64,000 nucleotides of DNA from Pseudomonas protegens (GTDB lineage Bacteria; Pseudomonadota; Gammaproteobacteria; Pseudomonadales; Pseudomonadaceae), in NCBI RefSeq assembly GCF_013407925.2, contig NZ_CP060201.1:4263001-4327000 (forward strand), read 5' to 3'. The notes beneath the pieces were generated by a model. That model did no database searches. It saw only the letters and a list, made by a program, of their open reading frames with translations, and was not told the DNA's origin. The position numbers and the translations under genes were made by a program. The number at the start of each line of letters is the position of its first letter. Position 1 is the stretch's first letter. Shown one piece after another: positions 42,463-51,142 of the stretch.

Positions 42463-42489
42463 AAGGGCACCTCTTGAGGTGCCCTTTTT
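42463..42489 (+). terminator. Intrinsic terminator after second tRNA-Pro
   Basis: AAGGGCACCT pairs with AGGTGCCCTT around CTTG and is followed by T residues. It also lies right behind the convergent rocS stop codon. Confidence 0.9.
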
Positions 42490-42499
42490 CGTTTGCCCG

Positions 42500-45400
42500 C
42501 TAAAAAGGCGTGCCCCGGGGCGGGCAGGGGCTGGCGGGCTTCGAACTGGCGAGGCTTTCGCGCTCGCCATCATCGGCCTGCCCCATGACCAGCAGGCGCT
42601 CTTCCAGCTCATCCAGGCTGATGGGTTTGATCAGGCAGTCGTTCATTCCCGCCTGGATGCAGCGCTCCACCTCCTCCTGCTGGGCGTCGGCGGTCAGGCC
42701 GATGATCACGATCGGTTCGCTGTGGGTATCGCGCTCATCCTGGCGAATTGAGCGGGTCAGTTCGGCCCCGTTCATGACGGGCATGTGGCAGTCGGTGATG
42801 ATCACGTCGAAGCCCCGCTCACGCCATATGTGCAGGGCCTGCAGACCGTTTTCCGCCTCGACCACGTCATGTCCGAGGAAGCACAGTTGCTGCTGCAGGA
42901 CCTGGCGGTTCACCGGGTGATCGTCCACCACCAGGATCTGCAAGCGGTACATGTGACGCTTGTTGACCGGTGGCAGGCGCTCGGCTGCGGCCACGCTCTC
43001 CAGCGTCTGCAGACGCAACTCCACATTCACTCGGGTACCTTGCCCGACAGCGCTGCTCATCGACACCTGGCCCCCCATCATTTCGCACAGGGAACGGCAG
43101 ATCACCAGGCCCAGGCCCGTGCCCTCGAGGTTCTGCACGTTGCGCTCCACCTGGGCGAAAGGCTGGAACAGACGTTGCTGGCTGCCGGGCGAGATGCCGA
43201 TCCCCGAGTCCTCGACACACAGCCGCACCCGCAGCACCGCGTCGTCCAGCAGATCGCCGCCGATGCTCACCTTGATAAACCCGGCCTCGGTGAATTTGAT
43301 GGCGTTGCTCACCAGATTGGACAGGATCTGTTTGAAACGCAGGCCGTCCACCAGTACGTCGCCGTTGATGCTGGAATCGATCTCGAGGATCAGGTTCAGG
43401 CATTTCTGCCGGGCCAGCCCCTCGAACACCCGCGCCACCGACTCCACCAGCTCGCGCAAATTGGCCCGTTTGGGCGAGAGACTCAGGCGCCCCGACTCGA
43501 TACGGGCGATATCCAGAATATCGCCAATCAGCTCCAGCAGGCTGTGCGCCGAGCTGTAGGCAATTTCAATGCTGGAGCGTTCGATCCGGCCGCTGTCGGC
43601 GCGTTTGAGCGCCAGTTCCAGAATGCCGATGATCGCGTTCATCGGCGTGCGGATTTCATGGCTCATGGTGGCCAGGAAGGTGGTCTTGGCCCGGCTGGCC
43701 TGGTCCGCGAGGTTCTTGGCTTCCTTCAGCTCCTGGACCAGATGGCGATGCCTGGTAATGTCCAGCCAGCCGCAGATCACGCCCTTGGTGACGCCATTGG
43801 CATCCTTGAATGGCTGAATCCAGTGCTCGATCCAGACCTCCTTGCCCTGCAGCTTCACCGCATGGACCGAAGTGATGGTCTGGTCGTCGCTGATGGCCTG
43901 CAGGTAGTTCTGATGCAGATCGGGTTGCGCCGCGAAGTGCTCGGCCGGCAGTGGCTGCACGCAGCGGTTGAGCACCTCTTCGGCGCTGAGCCCGACGCTC
44001 TCCAGGTAACTGCGGTTGCAGGACAGCATGTGGCCGTCGATATCGCGGATATAGAGCGCAGGCGGCATGTTTTCCGCCAGTGTTTCGATAAAGCGCAATT
44101 GGCCGTTGAGGGTTTGCTCGGCCTTGACCCGGCGACGCAAGTAGACGACCCAGGCCAGTGACAGCATGAGCAGCAGCGAGGCCCCGGCGATGATCTCGGC
44201 GATCATCAGGGCGTAGTCGCGCCAGGTCTGGCTGCTCATCCCAGGCGGCGAGCGCCAGTGGCTGGCGATGGCGTTCAGGTCGTCCGCCGGGAGGCTGAGC
44301 AGGGCCTTATCGAGGATGGATTGCAACTCCGGGTCGCTGCGGCGCAAGGCAAAGTGGGTGGTGGCCCGGGCGGTGGGAATCAGGTCGGCGACGGCCAGGC
44401 GGTTCTGAAACAGACGGACAATGTAGTAACGCGCGGCCGGAAGGGACACCAGCGCGGCATCGGCACTGCCTTCATAGACCCTGTTCATGGCGTCCAGCGA
44501 GGTATCGGTTTCGATGATCCGGGTTTGCCGATAGTGCTCGCGCACCTGTTGCAGCGTGACGTGGCCGCGGGGTATGGCCAGGCGCTTGCCGATCAGTTCT
44601 CCCGCAAGCTGCGCCTTGCCGTTCCGGTCGGTTGGGCTGACGAGGACAAAGGGGCTGCTCAGAAAGGGCCGGGTGAAGCGCAGCGTGTGCTCGCGTTGCG
44701 CGCTGGCGGTCATGATGGCCAGGTCCGCTTCCGATTTACCCAGGGCTTCCATCTGTTCCGGGTAGCCGCCGTTGCGGGCGGACACCTGGAAGCGCAGGCC
44801 GCTACGCTGGGCAATCAGTTCCAGCAGTTCGGCGGTGACTCCGGAGAAAATGCCGTTGGCGTCGAAAAACGCCACAGGCGCCAGGTCATCGTTGATCACC
44901 AGGCGGATCAACGGGTTGCGGGCGATCCAGCGCGACTCCTCCGGCGTCAGAACCACCTTCTCATCCGACGCAACCAAGCCACTGCCTACCCAGCGGTGAC
45001 TGAGACTGGTGAGTTGTTCTCGGCCAATGGCTTCGATGCACTGGTCGAGAATGCGCTGCAGGCGCTGGTTGTTCCCCTTGAGTGCAAAGCCATAGTCCCC
45101 TTTGGAAAACTCGGCGAAACCTTCGAGCTTGAGGTAGCTGTAGTAGGCGCGGTTAATGCGGAAATAGGCGCTGAGCACGTCGTCCAGGTACAGATCGGCA
45201 TGGCCGAAGGCCGCCGCGGCAATGGCTTCGTCGGGGCTGGGGTAGATCATCGCGTGGGCGAGAGGAAAGCGTGCCAGCAGTTCGGCGCTGTGCTCCTGAG
45301 GGACGGCCACCCGCAGCCCGGCCAGGTTGGCGGACGCAGGCCTCGGGTCGTCGTTGCGCCTGAACAGGGCCAGGCGAGCCTCGGCGAAGGGGCGGCTGAA

Positions 45401-45805
45401 CCTGAGGCTGTCGGCCGTGGCTGGCCGGGAACTGTAGCTGCCCAGCAGATCGATACTGTCCGCTTGCAAGGCCTGCAAGGCGGCATCCCGGGTGGTAAAC
45501 GGCACGACCTTGATGCGCACCCCGAGCATCTGCCCGATCAAGGCGCTGACGTCGGCGGAAATGCCTTCGTAGTGGTGGTCGTCATAGCTGACATTGAACG
45601 GTGCCGACTCGGTGGCGACGGCGCCGATTGTCAACGCTGACTTGTGACGCAGCCAATGCCAGTCTTCTTCCTCCAGGGCCAGATGGTGATGGTCGAGGTG
45701 AGCCCGACTGTGCAAGGTATTGGGCAATGTCGGGGGCTCGGCCGCTGCCGGTTGCACAGCGGTGAGCGCCAAGCAGACGAACAGCCAGATAAATCGTGAA
45801 TGCAT
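42500..45805 (-). CDS. rocS: RocS/BvgS-like hybrid sensor kinase lacking HPt
   Basis: 1101 residues. Signal peptide (MHSRFIWLFVCLALTAVQPAAA). Two periplasmic SBP_bac_3 venus-flytrap domains (about 50-275 and 290-520). A membrane helix near 550 (IIAGASLLLMLSLAWVVYL) and a PAS domain. HisKA with MSHEIRTPMN; HATPase with NAIKFTE and GTGLGL; a receiver with VVDDHPVNR, ITDCHMPVM and LIKPIS. It ends about 35 residues after the receiver. RocS1, BvgS and EvgS normally continue with an HPt domain of about 100 residues, which is missing. The start at 45805 is set by the signal peptide. Beside it are a rocR remnant and divergent rocA, the P. aeruginosa rocS1-rocR / rocA1 arrangement. Confidence 0.8.
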   Translation of the reverse strand: MHSRFIWLFVCLALTAVQPAAAEPPTLPNTLHSRAHLDHHHLALEEEDWHWLRHKSALTIGAVATESAPFNVSYDDHHYEGISADVSALIGQMLGVRIKVVPFTTRDAALQALQADSIDLLGSYSSRPATADSLRFSRPFAEARLALFRRNDDPRPASANLAGLRVAVPQEHSAELLARFPLAHAMIYPSPDEAIAAAAFGHADLYLDDVLSAYFRINRAYYSYLKLEGFAEFSKGDYGFALKGNNQRLQRILDQCIEAIGREQLTSLSHRWVGSGLVASDEKVVLTPEESRWIARNPLIRLVINDDLAPVAFFDANGIFSGVTAELLELIAQRSGLRFQVSARNGGYPEQMEALGKSEADLAIMTASAQREHTLRFTRPFLSSPFVLVSPTDRNGKAQLAGELIGKRLAIPRGHVTLQQVREHYRQTRIIETDTSLDAMNRVYEGSADAALVSLPAARYYIVRLFQNRLAVADLIPTARATTHFALRRSDPELQSILDKALLSLPADDLNAIASHWRSPPGMSSQTWRDYALMIAEIIAGASLLLMLSLAWVVYLRRRVKAEQTLNGQLRFIETLAENMPPALYIRDIDGHMLSCNRSYLESVGLSAEEVLNRCVQPLPAEHFAAQPDLHQNYLQAISDDQTITSVHAVKLQGKEVWIEHWIQPFKDANGVTKGVICGWLDITRHRHLVQELKEAKNLADQASRAKTTFLATMSHEIRTPMNAIIGILELALKRADSGRIERSSIEIAYSSAHSLLELIGDILDIARIESGRLSLSPKRANLRELVESVARVFEGLARQKCLNLILEIDSSINGDVLVDGLRFKQILSNLVSNAIKFTEAGFIKVSIGGDLLDDAVLRVRLCVEDSGIGISPGSQQRLFQPFAQVERNVQNLEGTGLGLVICRSLCEMMGGQVSMSSAVGQGTRVNVELRLQTLESVAAAERLPPVNKRHMYRLQILVVDDHPVNRQVLQQQLCFLGHDVVEAENGLQALHIWRERGFDVIITDCHMPVMNGAELTRSIRQDERDTHSEPIVIIGLTADAQQEEVERCIQAGMNDCLIKPISLDELEERLLVMGQADDGERESLASSKPASPCPPRGTPF

Positions 45806-45927
45806 GATCGCGTCGAAAGTTGGCGGGTCGTAAGGCTTGGTTCCAGAGTCGTGGCGCAATCCACGCTGGGCGGACGGTTGGTGAAACAGGGCCATGGGGC
45901 GCCACCTTGAACGGCTGTCGTGCGGGG

Positions 45928-46050
45928 CTAGCGGCTGCAAAATGCCAGGGCCTCGAGCACTTGCCCCGACAACACTTTTTTCAGCGGCGTCACGGTGACC
46001 AGGCGTTGCAGCGGTTCATCTTCCAGAACCAGGGCGTTCAAGTGTTGCAT
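45928..46050 (-). pseudogene. rocR: rocR remnant (N-terminal 40 codons)
   Basis: A short frame reading MQHLNALVLEDEPLQRLVTV then TPLKKVLSGQVLEALAFCSR and stop. It closely follows the start of RocR from memory (LNVLVLEDEPFQRLVAVT, LKKVVPG, ILEA). RocR is a receiver-EAL protein that degrades c-di-GMP and counteracts RocA. The receiver breaks off after the first helix, just where EAADG would be expected, and the next 120 bases lead straight into rocS. The phosphorylation Asp and the whole EAL domain are gone. The position between rocA and rocS fits. Confidence 0.75.
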
Positions 46051-46150
46051 GGCCGGCTCGCGTCATTACTTGTCGACCATCTTGCTTAATAACCTGGAGC
46101 GGGGGCCATAAGGCAAAACCCTGTGATTACTGGGAAATTTCCTAGTGAAA

Positions 46151-46167
46151 AATCAGACTGTCTGATT
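46151..46167. promoter_or_regulatory. 17-bp perfect palindrome in the rocA upstream region
   Basis: AATCAGAC-T-GTCTGATT, an 8-1-8 inverted repeat about 220 bases before rocA. A second dyad, CCGGGAA / TTCCCGG, is at 46211-46232. They are plausible operator sites; the binding protein is unknown. The rest of 46051-46380 is AT-rich and gene-free. Confidence 0.5.
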
Positions 46168-46380
46168 CCTTTGTGAGAAGTGATTAACCTCTTGTATCGT
46201 CCTTTATTTGCCGGGAATCTGAAATTTCCCGGGAGTCAACAGGACGTTGCGCAGGCGATGTCCCCATGGCAACAGTGTTTACACCAGTACCAAAGTTGCA
46301 CCTGATCGAGGTGCGATTGCGTTTATCTTCCGAGCGACACGTCCTGCCCTGAGGCCAGGTTTTTAAGGTGAAGTGACAAC

Positions 46381-47010
46381 ATGCACAGCGTATTGATAGT
46401 TGACGATCATCCTGTTGTCCGGCTCGCCGTTAAGGTCTTGCTGGAAAAAAACAACATGCGGGTGGTGGCCGAAACAGACAATGGACTGGATGCGCTGGAA
46501 CTGGTTCGTGAACATGAACCGGCGGTGGTGATCCTCGATATCGGTATTCCCAAGCTGGATGGCCTCAAGGTGCTGTCACGGATCAAGGCGCTGGGCATGT
46601 CCACCGAAGTGCTGGTGTTGACTTCGCAGCCTGTCGAGAGCTTCTGCAGGCGTTGCATTCAGCTCGGGGCTCGGGGATTCGTCAACAAGGAAGAGGACCT
46701 GGGTAATCTGGTGGTGGCCATTAATGCGGTGCTGGCCGGCTACACCTTTTACCCGTCCCAGGCACTGGATGTATCCACTCCCACCGCGGAACAACAGTCC
46801 GAGAGCGAACAGATAGGTTTGTTGACCGACCGGGAAATGATCGTGCTGCAGTATCTGGCCCAGGGTTATTCGAACAAGGCCATTGGTGAAAAACTGTTCT
46901 TGAGCAACAAGACCGTGAGTACTTACAAAACCCGTTTATTGCAGAAGTTGGGCTTGGGTTCACAAGTCAGTCTGGCGGAGTTTGCCAAACGCAATGCGTT
47001 GATTCCATGA
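46381..47010 (+). CDS. rocA: RocA-like LuxR/NarL-family response regulator
   Basis: 209 residues. Receiver: LIVDDHPVVRLAVKVLLE, Asp in VVILDIGIPKLDG, then VLTSQ and Lys in FVNKEED. C-terminal LuxR-type HTH: LTDREMIVLQYLAQGYSNKAIGEKLFLSNKTVSTYKTRLLQKLG. Same class as EvgA/BvgA/RocA1. In P. aeruginosa RocA1 controls cup fimbrial genes; target genes here are unknown. It diverges from the rocR remnant and rocS and should be phosphorylated through RocS, but RocS lacks the HPt relay step. Confidence 0.82.
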   Translation: MHSVLIVDDHPVVRLAVKVLLEKNNMRVVAETDNGLDALELVREHEPAVVILDIGIPKLDGLKVLSRIKALGMSTEVLVLTSQPVESFCRRCIQLGARGFVNKEEDLGNLVVAINAVLAGYTFYPSQALDVSTPTAEQQSESEQIGLLTDREMIVLQYLAQGYSNKAIGEKLFLSNKTVSTYKTRLLQKLGLGSQVSLAEFAKRNALIP

Positions 47011-47640
47011 GTTGAATGTGGCTGGCCATCTGTAGTTCTTTGCTTCATTGCGCAATGTGTCTGTTGTGTTGTTCGATGCTGAGCGACACAACACCTCCTT
47101 GTCTGTGAATAACTCCAGAAGTGCTGGAGCCGTCCTAAAAGTCGTTTACAGTTTTTTGTTGAACTTCACGGCCCATCTTGGATGGGCAGCTGGGACTTCT
47201 TGTCGTTTGAGATTTTTCTTGTTGATTGTGTAAGTGCAGTAACAGCTTTCTTGGGGCAGTGAGCTCTGTGGTTGCAGGTTATTTGTCTTTATAGAGGCGT
47301 CTTTTATCTAAAGCTCATTGGAAAACAGACGCGGGCTGTATCCTCCCGGGCCATATGGGTGCGCAGGGGGGGGCTCAGGCGCCGAGCGTATTCCTCTGGG
47401 GAGAAGGTGGAGGGGCTTTTCACCGTTGCGGAGCAAAAGGGGCTGGGGCATCTGCATGACAAGGGGCCTTGTCTGCAATGAATGATGCACGGCGCCACAT
47501 TCGGCTGGGTCATGAACTGCTGTTGCAGCAGATAGGGCAGGAGCCGGCATGCGTGGTACCGACCTTGGGGGGCATCAGCGCTGCTGGGGTAGAGCCTCGC
47601 GCAACCAGGCCGATAGCGCTGGTTGCGGGGCTTTGCTGGA
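47011..47640. other. Gene-free segment between rocA and the ABC operon
   Basis: About 630 bases with no credible coding frame. The first 340 bases are visibly AT-rich; the rest is GC-rich. Short frames on both strands lack ribosome sites or family features. A hairpin at 47593-47632 (AGCC...GCAACCAG / CTGGTTGC...GGCT) sits next to the convergent operon end and may mark its 3' end. Confidence 0.6.
47593..47632 (-). terminator. Hairpin at the 3' end of the peptide ABC operon
   Basis: GCAACCAG pairs with CTGGTTGC, extended by GC pairs and a ten-base loop. No T tract follows on the minus strand, so intrinsic termination is doubtful. Confidence 0.4.
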
Positions 47641-49155
47641 TCAGTTCTTGACGGTTTCTTCCAGGGAGAAGCGGCCCATTGGGCTCTGCTGGAAGTTTTC
47701 GATGTTCTTGCGTGAAATGTTGATGTAAGGACTGTAGTAGAGGTCGATCCAGTTCACGTCCTGTTTAGCGAGCTTTTGCAAGTCCAGATACATCTGTTTA
47801 CGCTTGGAGGCGTCCATTTCCACTCGTGCGTCAGCTACCAGTGCTTTGACCTTAGGGTTATGGTAGCGGGTCATGTAGTTCATGTTGGTGTCGTGTCCGA
47901 GGACAAAGGTGGTCTTCTGGTCGGGGTCGAGGATGTCTGCTGTCCAATACATGACAGACAGATCGTAGTCACCATCCACTAGCATCTGCCAGCTCTGGCT
48001 GGGGTCGACCTTTTGAAGATTGGCAGTCACCCCGACGGCCGCCAACTGATTCTGTACAAGCACGGCGATCTGTTCGTCTGCCTCATTGCCAGCGTTGACC
48101 ACGTAGTTGAGTTGCATCCCTTTGGCACCGGCTTGCTCCAGTAGCTTTTTGGCTTTTTCTGGATCGTAGGGACGCTGCAGGTTATCGGCGTAGTGGTACA
48201 TGGCGCCTTTTGGGATGTACGAATAGGCCACTTCGCCATGCCCGAAGGTAACGGCATCAACCAGAGACTTTTTATTGATGGCTAGATCCAGGGCTTCACG
48301 CACTTGTGGTTTGCTCAGCAGACTGTGTTCGTGGTTGATCAACAGGTGATCTTCCCGTGTGGAAGGATCCAGATGCACAACCAAATTTGGGTCTTTCTTT
48401 AGCGCATCGACTCGTGAGAAGGGGACGAAAAGCGCTGAGTCCAGTTCCCCTGCCTGGACCTTTAGCATCCGTGTGTTGTCGTCGGGGATGGAGATCCATT
48501 CAACGCCATCCAGGCTTACTGTATCGGCTTGCCAGAAGTGCGGGTTCTTTTCCAGGATTACCCTGTCCCCGTGCAACCACTCCTTGACTACGAAGGCGCC
48601 GGATGAAACGGGTCGCTGGGCGTAGGCCTCGTCACCCATCTTGACCATTGCTTCTTTTGAAAGGATCGATGCATTGGGCGAGGCCAACTGCGCGAGAAAG
48701 GGAACCGAAGGGCTTTTCAACGTTAGCACCAAGGTCTGGAGGTCTGGCGCCTCGGCTTTGTCAAGAATGGCGTAGGTGTCAGTCCACAACGAAGTTTTAT
48801 CATCGCGAATACGTAGCAGGCTGAAGACCGCATCCTGGGCGCTGATAGGCGAGCCGTCGGAGAATTTGGCCGGACGCAGTTTGAAGGTGTAGGTCAGGCC
48901 GTCGTCGGAAATGTTCCAGCTTTCTGCCAGTCCGGGGAGTAGCTTGGTCCCCGCTTTGTCTACTCGCACTAGTACGTCATATACGTTGGTAAATACCCAA
49001 CTGTCACGATTCTGTGCGCTTTTGATCGGGTCGAAAGTCGTGCTTTCTTCTCGGCAGCCGATAGTCAGGACCCCTGCAGCTTGCGAAATACCCGTTGTCA
49101 ATGTGCAGGCTAGAAGCGAGGCGGCTGCCAATATCTTTCGATGTTTTGCCTTCAT
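47641..49155 (-). CDS. Peptide/dipeptide ABC transporter substrate-binding protein
   Basis: 504 residues with a signal peptide (MKAKHRKILAAASLLACTLTTGISQA). SBP_bac_5 family: GLAESWNISDDGLTYTFKLRPAKFSDGSPISAQD is the family signature, with VREALDLAINKKSLVD downstream. It should capture peptides or similar compounds in the periplasm. Last gene of the five-gene operon, two bases after the second ATPase, with CAGGGAG before the ATG. In the context of the PipR-type regulator it may import a plant-derived signal or peptide. Confidence 0.9.
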   Translation of the reverse strand: MKAKHRKILAAASLLACTLTTGISQAAGVLTIGCREESTTFDPIKSAQNRDSWVFTNVYDVLVRVDKAGTKLLPGLAESWNISDDGLTYTFKLRPAKFSDGSPISAQDAVFSLLRIRDDKTSLWTDTYAILDKAEAPDLQTLVLTLKSPSVPFLAQLASPNASILSKEAMVKMGDEAYAQRPVSSGAFVVKEWLHGDRVILEKNPHFWQADTVSLDGVEWISIPDDNTRMLKVQAGELDSALFVPFSRVDALKKDPNLVVHLDPSTREDHLLINHEHSLLSKPQVREALDLAINKKSLVDAVTFGHGEVAYSYIPKGAMYHYADNLQRPYDPEKAKKLLEQAGAKGMQLNYVVNAGNEADEQIAVLVQNQLAAVGVTANLQKVDPSQSWQMLVDGDYDLSVMYWTADILDPDQKTTFVLGHDTNMNYMTRYHNPKVKALVADARVEMDASKRKQMYLDLQKLAKQDVNWIDLYYSPYINISRKNIENFQQSPMGRFSLEETVKN

Positions 49156-49157
49156 GA

Positions 49158-50159
49158 TCAAACTCCCTGTTGATATGTGGTTTTTAGTTTTTTGAACTGC
49201 GTTTCTTCTAGTACGCAGCTGTAGCGCCGGTTCTTCAGAAACCGGGTAGGGGGTGGAGTATTGGCGCAAACGGACTGCGCATACTTGCAGCGCGAGTGGA
49301 AGGCGCAGCCCGCGGGTAGCAGCATCGGGCTGGGTGGTTCGCCTGGTAATGGGTCTGGTGGCAAGGCCTGGCTTGGGTCCAGTTGTGGAATGCAGTTGAT
49401 CAAGGCCGCCGTGTATGGATGGCAAGGGTTGTTGAATATGGCTTCTACCGGACCCTCTTCGACGATCTGTCCCATGTACATAATGGCTACTCGATCGCAG
49501 ATTCGACGAACGACGGACAGGTCGTGACTGATAAACAGAAGTGTCAGATTTATCTGCTGACGCAACTCCAGTAGTAGGTTGATGATCTGTCCTTGGATGG
49601 AGACGTCCAAAGCCGAGAGGCATTCATCGGCGACAATCAATCTAGGTTCGACCGCGAGGGCTCGTGCAATCCCTACCCGCTGGCATTGGCCTCCACTGAG
49701 AGAGCCAGGTTTGCGAGAGGCTATCTCCACGGGTAGTCCTACCAGCCTGAGCAACTCGTCCACCCTCTCAGCGATGTGCTGCGAAGGCCATTTACGGAGT
49801 ACTCGTAGGGCTTCTCTTAGCGTTTCGCCAACACTCATTCTTGGATTGAGCGCGGTGTATGGATCTTGGAAAATCATTGCGGTTTCGTGTCGCAGACGTT
49901 GAATATCGCGCTTATTGGCAGCAGTGATATCTGTGCCGTCGAAAAGTATTTTCCCTCCGCAGGTCTCGTTTAAACACAGAATTGCTCTGCCGAGACTACT
50001 TTTGCCACTCCCGGATTCGCCCACCAACCCCATGATCTCTCCCTGGGCCAGATCCAGAGAGACACCATTGACCGCTTTCAGCCATCGGCTACGCATGCCT
50101 AACCAACTCGTGCTGGAGGCAAAATGTACGTGGAGATCTCTGACTTGCAGCAGACTCAT
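49158..50159 (-). CDS. Peptide ABC transporter ATP-binding protein (DppF type)
   Basis: 333 residues. Walker A GESGSGKSS, signature LSGGQCQRVGIARAL, Walker B LIVADECLSALD (Cys where Pro is usual in DEP) and the oligopeptide-transport C-terminal Cys cluster CAFHSRCKYAQSVC. Second ATPase of the importer. ATGA overlap with the preceding gene. Confidence 0.92.
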   Translation of the reverse strand: MSLLQVRDLHVHFASSTSWLGMRSRWLKAVNGVSLDLAQGEIMGLVGESGSGKSSLGRAILCLNETCGGKILFDGTDITAANKRDIQRLRHETAMIFQDPYTALNPRMSVGETLREALRVLRKWPSQHIAERVDELLRLVGLPVEIASRKPGSLSGGQCQRVGIARALAVEPRLIVADECLSALDVSIQGQIINLLLELRQQINLTLLFISHDLSVVRRICDRVAIMYMGQIVEEGPVEAIFNNPCHPYTAALINCIPQLDPSQALPPDPLPGEPPSPMLLPAGCAFHSRCKYAQSVCANTPPPTRFLKNRRYSCVLEETQFKKLKTTYQQGV

Positions 50160-51142
50160 TGCAAAACTCCTAGCTTCACTGGGAAGTGGCAGGCGACGAG
50201 TTGTTCTGCATTGGCTCGCTGTGGTTCTGGCTGTTGATTGACGCACAGCGTTACAGAGTGTTGGCAACGAGGCGCGAATCGGCACCCTTGAGGAAGGGCG
50301 TCGAATGAAGGCGGCTGTCCGGCTATTGTTTTCAAGCTGCCAAATCCTTTGCCGTGTGCTGGCTGGCAGCTAATCAATCCGGCTGTATAAGGGTGCTGTG
50401 GAGACCTTAGAAGCTCATGTTTACTGCCCCGTTCACACAGTCTGCCTGCGTACATCACGGCTATCGAATCACAGGTTTGGGCCACAACTCCCAAGTCGTG
50501 GCTGATCAGGATCAGTGACAAGCCTCGTTCATCTCGCAAGTTCAGAAGCAGCCGCAGAATTTGTGCTTGGACAGTCACATCCAGTGCGGTAGTCGGTTCG
50601 TCGGCAATCAGTACTTTTGGATTGCAACCCAGGGCTACAGCGATCATTGCCCGTTGTCGCATGCCGCCTGAGAACTCATGGGGGTAGTGTTCTGCTCTAA
50701 CTCGTGGGTCGGGGATACCGACCTGCCTCAGCAGGTCGATGGCCAGTGCGCGTGCCTCTCGTCTGGTTACTTCATAGTGCAGTTGAATACCTTCACTGAT
50801 TTGTTCGCCGATGCGCATCAGTGGGTCGAGGTGACTAGTGGGGTTTTGGAACACCATGCCTAGCTGCCGGCCTCGCACTGCGCGTATCTCATCCTCGTTC
50901 AGTTGCAATAAGTTGGTATCGCCAAGTTTTACGGCTCGCCCCTGAACATGCAGGTTACGCGCTGGTAACAGGCGCATGAGGGCTCGACAGGCAAGGGTCT
51001 TGCCGCTACCGCTTTCGCCCACAAGGCCAAGTATTTCTCCTTCCGCGAGAGTGAATGAGAGGCGGTCCACCAAAGTGGTCTCACTCTCGGCTGAGCGTGC
51101 GATGACGCTAAGTTCGTCGACTTGCAAGAGAGGGGGCTTCAC
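50156..51142 (-). CDS. Peptide ABC transporter ATP-binding protein (DppD type)
   Basis: 328 residues, GTG start with AGGAGA upstream. Walker [10 protein letters not shown], signature [15 protein letters not shown], Walker [12 protein letters not shown], and the C-terminal [14 protein letters not shown] cluster. First ATPase of the importer. The GTG overlaps the permease stop (GTGA). Confidence 0.92.
   Translation of the reverse strand: MKPPLLQVDELSVIARSAESETTLVDRLSFTLAEGEILGLVGESGSGKTLACRALMRLLPARNLHVQGRAVKLGDTNLLQLNEDEIRAVRGRQLGMVFQNPTSHLDPLMRIGEQISEGIQLHYEVTRREARALAIDLLRQVGIPDPRVRAEHYPHEFSGGMRQRAMIAVALGCNPKVLIADEPTTALDVTVQAQILRLLLNLRDERGLSLILISHDLGVVAQTCDSIAVMYAGRLCERGSKHELLRSPQHPYTAGLISCQPAHGKGFGSLKTIAGQPPSFDALPQGCRFAPRCQHSVTLCVNQQPEPQRANAEQLVACHFPVKLGVLQ

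Noticed and set aside
42217..42612. Minus-strand frame with VGRVGFEPTTN
   Set aside because: It is the antisense translation of the tRNA-Lys and tRNA-Pro genes, a well-known false gene pattern.
47272..47513. Short frames on both strands between rocA and the ABC operon
   Set aside because: No ribosome sites, no signal or domain, and they overlap each other.
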